A DNA stretch of 64,000 nucleotides from Roseiarcus sp963751165 (lineage in GTDB: Bacteria; Pseudomonadota; Alphaproteobacteria; Rhizobiales; Beijerinckiaceae): the NCBI GenBank assembly GCA_963751165.1, contig CAVVTP010000016.1, forward strand, positions 124,001-188,000. The letters are read 5' to 3'. The position numbers and the translations under genes are program-made. Shown here one piece after another: positions 57,600 through 64,000 of this stretch. The notes under the pieces are model-generated. The model saw only the letters and a list, made by a program, of their open reading frames with translations, had not been told where the DNA came from and did not search any database. Every line of letters begins with the position of its first letter. Positions within the stretch are counted from its first letter, which is position 1.

Positions 57600-57614
57600 A
57601 TGAGTTCAACTCAT
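57600..57614. promoter_or_regulatory. LysR-type operator
   Basis: ATGAGTTCAACTCAT is a perfect 7-1-7 palindrome that fits the T-N11-A LysR box. It directly abuts the lysR start codon (57599) and lies 28 bp before the yeiH ATG. Confidence 0.65.
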
Positions 57615-57642
57615 AATGAAATGAATTAATTGAATTTGCTAC

Positions 57643-58737
57643 ATGGACGGAGTCGAAGCAAGCATTTCGTCACGAAACGCCAGCTCGAAAGCTCCCCCCG
57701 TGATCCGGTTCATGGAAAAGACCACTCTCATGATCCCCGGCGTCGCGCTCTGCGCCGCCATCGCCGCTGTCTCTTATGGCGCGCAAGCGATCGAAGAACA
57801 TCTCCTTGGGCGCCCGGCTCTCGAGGCGCTCGTCCTGGCCATTCTGGCCGGCGCGCTTGTGCGCAGCCTCTGGACGCCGTCGGAGCGCTGGAATCCGGGC
57901 GTGCAGTTCAGTGGCAAGTTCCTGCTGGAGCTCGCTGTCATGCTGCTGGGCGCCTCGCTGAGCGCGGGCGCGCTTGCGGCCGCCGGTCCGATCCTGCTCG
58001 GCGGCGTCGCCATCGTCGTCGCGGGCTCGCTCGCCGCGAGCTATGGCATTGCGCGCCTGTTTCGCCTGCCGCACAAGATGGCCCTGCTCGTCGCCTGCGG
58101 CAATTCGATATGTGGCAATTCCGCCATCGCCGCGGTCGCCTCGGTCATCGAGGCCGACGGAAAGGAGGTCGCCGCCTCGATCTCTTTCACCGCCATTCTC
58201 GGCGTCGTCGCCGTGGTCGCGCTGCCTGGCCTCGTCCCGTTGCTGCATCTCTCGTTCGGGCAATATGGCGTGCTGGCCGGCCTGACCCTATACGCCGTGC
58301 CACAGGTTCTCGCCGCCACCGTCCCGGTCGCAGCGTTGAGCGTGCAGATCGGCACGCTGGTGAAGCTGATCCGCGTGCTGACTCTCGGCCCGGTCCTCTT
58401 CGGCGTGTCGCTGTTGCAAAACGCCTCGGGCAAGCGAAACGCTGACGCCAGTGCGCCCGCGCGCCCTTCGCTGAAGCGTCTCGCTCCCTGGTTCATCCTC
58501 GGCTTTCTGGCGCTCGCCGCGCTGCGCTCGGTAGGGCTCATTCCCGAAGCCGCCTTGCCCTTCATCGAGCGCGTCGCGGCAGTCCTGACGGTCTTGTCGA
58601 TGGCGGCGCTCGGCCTTGCGGTCGATCTGGGCAGCCTGCGGCGCGTCGGCGGCCGGGCCACGATCGCCGTCACCCTCTCGCTGCTGGCGCTGATTGCAAT
58701 AAGCTATGCTCTGATCCGCCTGATGGGGACCGCTTGA
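57643..58737 (+). CDS. YeiH family putative sulfate exporter (UPF0324)
   Basis: 364 residues, about ten membrane helices. The family motif ACGNSICGNSAIAAVASVIEAD is at residues about 148-170, and PQVLAATVPV follows. YeiH/UPF0324 proteins are listed as putative sulfate/sulfonate exporters and are often divergent from a LysR gene, as here. Transport substrate is not proven. ATG 57643 is the first in frame; a later ATG (MEKTTLMIPGVAL) at 57712 is possible. Confidence 0.9.
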   Translation: MDGVEASISSRNASSKAPPVIRFMEKTTLMIPGVALCAAIAAVSYGAQAIEEHLLGRPALEALVLAILAGALVRSLWTPSERWNPGVQFSGKFLLELAVMLLGASLSAGALAAAGPILLGGVAIVVAGSLAASYGIARLFRLPHKMALLVACGNSICGNSAIAAVASVIEADGKEVAASISFTAILGVVAVVALPGLVPLLHLSFGQYGVLAGLTLYAVPQVLAATVPVAALSVQIGTLVKLIRVLTLGPVLFGVSLLQNASGKRNADASAPARPSLKRLAPWFILGFLALAALRSVGLIPEAALPFIERVAAVLTVLSMAALGLAVDLGSLRRVGGRATIAVTLSLLALIAISYALIRLMGTA

Positions 58738-58880
58738 GGATTGGTCCCTTGCTCCATCAGGCTGTCGACAGTCCGCCGAGGCCCCGAGGGATCGGAGGCT
58801 GCGCGTCCCGCGCGCCGTGGGCATCGAGAGGCTGCCCCTCCGGCGCGGCGCGACGCCTGGCGGGTAATCAGATCACTCTG

Positions 58881-60509
<1,629 letters not shown>

Positions 60510-60583
60510 CTCGGTCCTCCCTCTGTCCTGGGTTGCGGCTTGATCGCGACGTGCAAATTGTTCATGTCTATACTCACGCGGCG

Positions 60584-60598
60584 GCGATTTGCAATCGC
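60584..60598. promoter_or_regulatory. Candidate MarR operator
   Basis: GCGATTTGCAATCGC, a perfect 6-3-6 inverted repeat in the 157-bp gap between the divergent acyl-CoA ligase and marR genes. Confidence 0.5.
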
Positions 60599-60666
60599 GC
60601 GACGCGAAATGCACGCGCGCCCTAGATATGCGCGCGGTCGCCGGATTTCGACAAGGAATGGCGCTG

Positions 60667-61167
60667 ATGACCGACCGACCCAACCCCGAGCTGCCAATCC
60701 GCCTCTGGTTTCGCATGGTGCGCATGATGGCGCGGATGCAGGCGGCGATTTCCGAGCGGCTGCGTCAGATCGGCATCTCGATCCCGCAATGCGACGTGCT
60801 GACGACGCTGACCGAACAGGAAGGGGTCAACCAGCAGCAGCTGGCCGAGCGGCTCTATGTGACCAAGGGCAATATTTCGGGGCTGCTCGACCGGCTCGAG
60901 GAAGCAGGCTTGGTCGAGCGCCGAGCGGCCGCTTCAGACCGGCGCCAGTACTCGATCCATCTGACCGATTCGGGACGCGCGATGGCCGAGAGGGCGATCA
61001 GCGTCCAGCACGAATGGATCGCCTCGACGCTCGGGCGCATGACCGAAGGCCAACTCCAGGCGCTCGAGGCGCAGGTCGTCGCCCTGCGCGACATCATCCG
61101 CGAGCAGGAGGCGTCGGGCGCGGCGAAGGTGGAGGAAGCAGGGGCCGCCGCAAGTCATTCTCAATGA
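60667..61167 (+). CDS. MarR family transcriptional regulator
   Basis: 166 residues from ATG 60667, for which AAGGA is at the right distance (ATG 60658 lies too close to it). Winged helix: ISIPQCDVLTTLTEQEGVNQQQLAERLYVTKGNISGLLDRLEEAGLVERR, wing SDRRQYSIHLTDSG. Ala/Glu-rich C-terminal extension. Divergent from the acyl-CoA ligase, which it probably represses. Confidence 0.9.
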   Translation: MTDRPNPELPIRLWFRMVRMMARMQAAISERLRQIGISIPQCDVLTTLTEQEGVNQQQLAERLYVTKGNISGLLDRLEEAGLVERRAAASDRRQYSIHLTDSGRAMAERAISVQHEWIASTLGRMTEGQLQALEAQVVALRDIIREQEASGAAKVEEAGAAASHSQ

Positions 61168-61239
61168 GGCCGCTGCCGCCCGCAACGCTCGGGCAAACGT
61201 CCGTTGGACGGCGCTGATTCCGGCAACAGCTGTCGCGCC

Positions 61240-61473
61240 TCAGCCGGACGATGGATTGTCGTCGAGAAGAGACGTCCGCCGGCGGCGATGGGTTTTGAGC
61301 CGCTGGCTCGGATCATGCCAGTGCAACATGGCTTCGAACGGATGCTCACCTTCTCGCGGCAGATCGGCCTGGTCGATTTCTGCCCAGTGCCGCTGCTTCT
61401 TGATTCTGGTGAGGATCACGCGCCATTGGGGCGGCGCTCGCGGGTCGTGGCCGGGCACGGCGGGTCGTAACAT
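61240..61473 (-). CDS. Small hypothetical protein
   Basis: 77 codons, with a near-consensus GGAGGAGG site 6 nt upstream of the ATG. Sequence includes APPQWRVILTRIKKQRHWAEIDQADLPREGEHPFEAMLHWHDPSQRLK: basic, Trp-rich, no membrane segment. No family recognised. The opposite-strand frame here is likely a shadow. Confidence 0.6.
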   Translation of the reverse strand: MLRPAVPGHDPRAPPQWRVILTRIKKQRHWAEIDQADLPREGEHPFEAMLHWHDPSQRLKTHRRRRTSLLDDNPSSG

Positions 61474-61604
61474 CGACGCCTCCTCCGCCCCCCTATCGCG
61501 AAGCAGCTTAGACCTCGTTTCGTTCGACCGTTTTGCGCCAGATCAATTTCCGCAAACGAGCCGCAGGGTCGGCGCGAAGGCGAAATCGCGCAAAAGGGCG
61601 GTGG

Positions 61605-62180
61605 TCACGCCGACCAGCGTTTGTTGACTTCATCACGGACCGGAGTCTCAACTTCGATCGGCGCATTCCGAATATAGGCCAGCGCCTCGGCGAATGCGGC
61701 GCCGTCCCGGGACTCCAGCGTTTCGAGGTACCGGATCGCCGCCGTGACGGAGAACGGCTCCCCGCCCTTGTCGGGCTCGTCGAAGTTGCTCGCCAGCGCG
61801 GTCCAGATCGCGGCGTCGTAGCCATTCGATGTCGCCCAGGCCGAAATCGCCGTAATCGCTTGTGGATGGCGTTGCATCGCAATGTCGCTTTGGCTGCCGG
61901 AGGCCGCTTCGACAAACCCGACTTGTCGCGCGCTTGGCATCCCTTCCTTGAGCCTGAGGTTCTCGATCGCCTCGTCGAGACTTTGGATTGCGCTTGGGGC
62001 GGAATGGATCGTGCAGACAGCGCCGAAGGTTTCGTCGACCACCAGCGTTAGTCGTCCATCGCTCGAGACCCGGCAAAACTCGATCGGCAGGAGCGGGCCG
62101 TTCGGCTCGAAGTCAGTGGCCACTTGCAGCTCCCGACGATCCCGCACCAACAAGTCCCACGCGAGAACGGCGATTTTCAT
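61605..62180 (-). CDS. Hypothetical protein (gamma-glutamylcyclotransferase-like N-terminus)
   Basis: 191 residues with a good GGAG site. The start MKIAVLAWDLLVRDRRELQVA...FEPNGPLLPIEFCRVSSDGRLTLVVDE resembles a family of conserved hypotheticals whose N-terminus (IAVLGWGSLIWDPR) is distantly like gamma-glutamylcyclotransferases; the Gly-x-Ser-Leu is replaced by WDLL here. The second half (HPQAITAISAWATSNGYDAAIWTALASNF, then EPFSVTAAIRYLETLE) looks conserved too. Function unknown. Confidence 0.7.
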   Translation of the reverse strand: MKIAVLAWDLLVRDRRELQVATDFEPNGPLLPIEFCRVSSDGRLTLVVDETFGAVCTIHSAPSAIQSLDEAIENLRLKEGMPSARQVGFVEAASGSQSDIAMQRHPQAITAISAWATSNGYDAAIWTALASNFDEPDKGGEPFSVTAAIRYLETLESRDGAAFAEALAYIRNAPIEVETPVRDEVNKRWSA

Positions 62181-62260
62181 CGTTGTCTCCTTTTCAGGGT
62201 TCGGGCACGCTCAGGTTTTCAGGCCCGCATCGGAGGCGCTACTAAGAACGCAGCGCGCCA

Positions 62261-63682
62261 TCAAACGGCAAAAATCTTCCCCGGATTGAACAGGTTCTGC
62301 GGATCGAAGGCCGCCTTGACCCGGCGCATGAGGCCGACCGCCTCCGACCCGTGCTCGTCCTCCATATAGGCGATCTTTTTCTGGCCGATCCCATGCTCGC
62401 CGGTGCAGGTGCCGCCCATGGCGATGGCGCGGTGCGCCAGGCGGGAGGCAAAAGCATCCGCCGCCTCGATTTCGCGCGCATTGCTCATGTCGACGAGCGG
62501 GCTCACGTGGAAATTGCCGTCGCCGACATGGCCGACGATCGGCGCGACGAGGCCGGCTGCCTTGATGTCCTCCAGCGTCTCCTCGACGCAGTCGGCGAGG
62601 CGCGAGATCGGCACGCAGGTGTCGGTGGCGAAAGGACGCGCGCCGGGCCTCAGGGTCATTTGCGCCCAGAAGCCGTCGTGGCGCGCCTGCCAGAGTTTCG
62701 TGCGATCTTCGGGCTTTGTCGCCCAGATGAAGTTGCCGCCGCCGTTATCGGCAACGATCTCGCCGAAGCGCTGCGCCTGCTCGGCGACGCTTCGCTCGCT
62801 GCCGTGGAATTCGACGAGCAGCATTGGGTTCTCGGGCAGCGTCAGATGCGCGTAAGCGTTGAAGGCTCTCACCGACAGCGTGTCGAGAAGCTCGATCCGG
62901 GCGATCGGCAGGCCGGACTGGATCGTCTGGATCGTCGTATCGCAGGCCGAGCGCACATCGGGAAACGAGCAGGTTCCCGCCGAGATCGCCTCAGGGATGC
63001 CCGAAAGGCGGAGCGCCACCTCGACGATCGCTCCGAGCGTGCCTTCGGAGCCGACGAAGAGATGGGTTAGGTCGTAGCCGGCCGAGGATTTCTTCGCCCG
63101 CGAGCCGGTGCGCACGAACGCGCCCTCGGCGGTGACCACGCCGAGCGAGAGCACGAGCTCCTTCATTGTGCCGTAGCGCACGGCGTTGGTGCCCGAGGCG
63201 CGGGTCGCGGCCATGCCGCCGAGGGAGGCGTCGGCGCCGGGGTCGATCGGGAAGAAGAGGCCGGTGTCGTGCAGATACTCGTTGAGCTGTTTGCGGGTCA
63301 CGCCGGGCTCGACGACGCAATCGAGGTCCTCGGCGTTGACGGCCAGGACCTTGTTCATCCGCGAGCAGTCGAGCGACACCCCGCCGTGGGGCGCATTCAC
63401 GTGGCCCTCGAGCGACGAGCCGATGCCGAAGGGCACGATCGGCGCGTCGTGTTTGGCGCAGAGTTTGACGAGATCGATCACGTCGTCGCGCGATTCAGCG
63501 AATACGACCGCGTCCGGCGGCTGGTTCTCGAGCCAGGTCAGGGTATGGCCGTGCGCCTTGCGGATCGCGTCCGAGGCAGTGAAACGGTTGCCGAATCTCG
63601 CCGCGAGATCGGCATTGAGCGCAGTGATCGCGTCCGCCGCGAGGCGGCCGTTCCGCTTGCGGACCTGGGGAAAGGGATTCAC
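62261..63682 (-). CDS. FAD-linked oxidase, D-lactate dehydrogenase (cytochrome) type
   Basis: 473 residues. FAD-binding PCMH domain (about 55-235): VVFAESRDDVIDLVKLC, PFGIGSSLEGHVNAPHGGVSLD, PGADASLGGMAATRASGTNAVRYG, and VGSEGTLGAIVEVALRL. FAD-oxidase C domain (about 235-470): FATDTCVPISRLADC, GHVGDGNFHVS, GGTCTGEHGIGQKK and C-terminal FDPQNLFNPGKIF. It would oxidise D-lactate or a related 2-hydroxy acid and pass electrons to cytochrome c or quinone. GlcD-type glycolate oxidase is the alternative, but glcE/glcF are not present nearby. Confidence 0.9.
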   Translation of the reverse strand: MNPFPQVRKRNGRLAADAITALNADLAARFGNRFTASDAIRKAHGHTLTWLENQPPDAVVFAESRDDVIDLVKLCAKHDAPIVPFGIGSSLEGHVNAPHGGVSLDCSRMNKVLAVNAEDLDCVVEPGVTRKQLNEYLHDTGLFFPIDPGADASLGGMAATRASGTNAVRYGTMKELVLSLGVVTAEGAFVRTGSRAKKSSAGYDLTHLFVGSEGTLGAIVEVALRLSGIPEAISAGTCSFPDVRSACDTTIQTIQSGLPIARIELLDTLSVRAFNAYAHLTLPENPMLLVEFHGSERSVAEQAQRFGEIVADNGGGNFIWATKPEDRTKLWQARHDGFWAQMTLRPGARPFATDTCVPISRLADCVEETLEDIKAAGLVAPIVGHVGDGNFHVSPLVDMSNAREIEAADAFASRLAHRAIAMGGTCTGEHGIGQKKIAYMEDEHGSEAVGLMRRVKAAFDPQNLFNPGKIFAV

Positions 63683-63887
63683 GGCTCTCGAGCCTTTGGG
63701 TTCTCGCTGAATAAGCGGAGATTAGGCGCGCAGGCGCAGGCTGGCTAGAGAGTGATTTTTATCACCATATGAGCCGGGCCATAGCGTCATCGCGGGAACG
63801 ATAGCCCTCCGCGACCCCGCTTTGTAGAAATGCGGGCTGGTCTTCCACCCGTTCCCGTCCCTATATGACAGCAGACAGGATGGAGCG

Positions 63888-64000
63888 GTGACGGCGTTTG
63901 ACACCATTCGCGAGGATTTCGCCTCCCTTGAGGACTGGGAGGACCGCTACCGTTACGTCATCGAGCTCGGCAGCGATCTGGAGCCTTTGAGCGAGGCCGC
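63888..64000 (+). CDS. sufE: SufE Fe-S assembly protein, 5' end
   Basis: Starts at GTG 63888 and runs off the window. The 37 visible residues (TAFDTIREDFASLEDWEDRY, then RYVIELGSDLEPLSEA) match the N-terminus of SufE, the sulfur acceptor that stimulates the cysteine desulfurase SufS. The catalytic Cys lies beyond the window edge. Confidence 0.85.
   Translation, partial: MTAFDTIREDFASLEDWEDRYRYVIELGSDLEPLSEA

Noticed and set aside
61204..61470. Plus-strand small frame
   Set aside because: The overlapping minus-strand frame (61240-61473) has a far better ribosome binding site.

Overview
The window looks like a chromosomal stretch of a high-GC alphaproteobacterium, most likely in the Hyphomicrobiales (Rhizobiales), perhaps near the Methylocystaceae/Beijerinckiaceae. 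The signs are a Shemin-type 5-aminolevulinate synthase, FzlA-like and DUF465 genes, a topA-rnr-DUF983-NUDIX block, an lgt-midA-pgeF operon, a GTTC-N7-GTTC LexA box, and dispersed palindromes typical of that order. The family-level guess is inference; no rRNA or tRNA gene is visible.

Layout. 1-5.9 kb: aldolase end, DUF488 protein, then haem genes hemA-hemE-hemF and an aldo/keto reductase. 6.0-8.1 kb: an AT-richer accessory island with a DUF2442 gene divergent from a cholera-toxin-type ADP-ribosyltransferase gene that carries an in-frame TAG. 8.3-14.7 kb: MarR-MFS pair, lytic transglycosylase, icd, a decayed MNT/HEPN toxin-antitoxin remnant, amidase. 14.7-15.5 kb: non-coding stretch with a LexA box and five perfect-length 21-bp repeats. 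15.5-27.7 kb: alaS, flavin reductase, a five-gene minus-strand operon (aminotransferase, sulfotransferase-like, lgt, midA, pgeF), then a membrane protein, pncA, fzlA-like, queG and DUF465. 27.7-31.2 kb: gene-poor, with small lipoprotein, GYD and hypothetical genes. 31.2-38.7 kb: topA, methyltransferase, rnr, DUF983, NUDIX. 39.2-46.5 kb: reductive pyrimidine/hydantoin catabolism (RutR-like regulator with a clear operator, ureidopropionase-type hydrolase, dihydropyrimidinase, five-part ABC importer). 46.6-52 kb: CLC channel and a 2-oxo-acid/acetoin-type dehydrogenase with fused E1 and a split AcoC-like E2. 52-64 kb: RlpA, GH42 beta-galactosidase, LysR/YeiH divergent pair, acyl-CoA ligase/MarR divergent pair, a D-lactate-dehydrogenase-like flavoprotein and the start of sufE.

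Quality note. Several essential genes (hemE, hemF, icd, topA) and others are each interrupted by single-base indels. All of these lie before about 34.7 kb; the last 29 kb shows none. In essential genes this is best explained by sequence or assembly error, so those genes are annotated as full-length with a probable artefactual frameshift.

The most interesting locus is the ADP-ribosyltransferase gene at 6755-8071: all three catalytic motifs (R, STS, ExE) are present in one frame, but a TAG separates STS from ExE. The second is the fused-E1/split-E2 dehydrogenase operon at 48388-51925.
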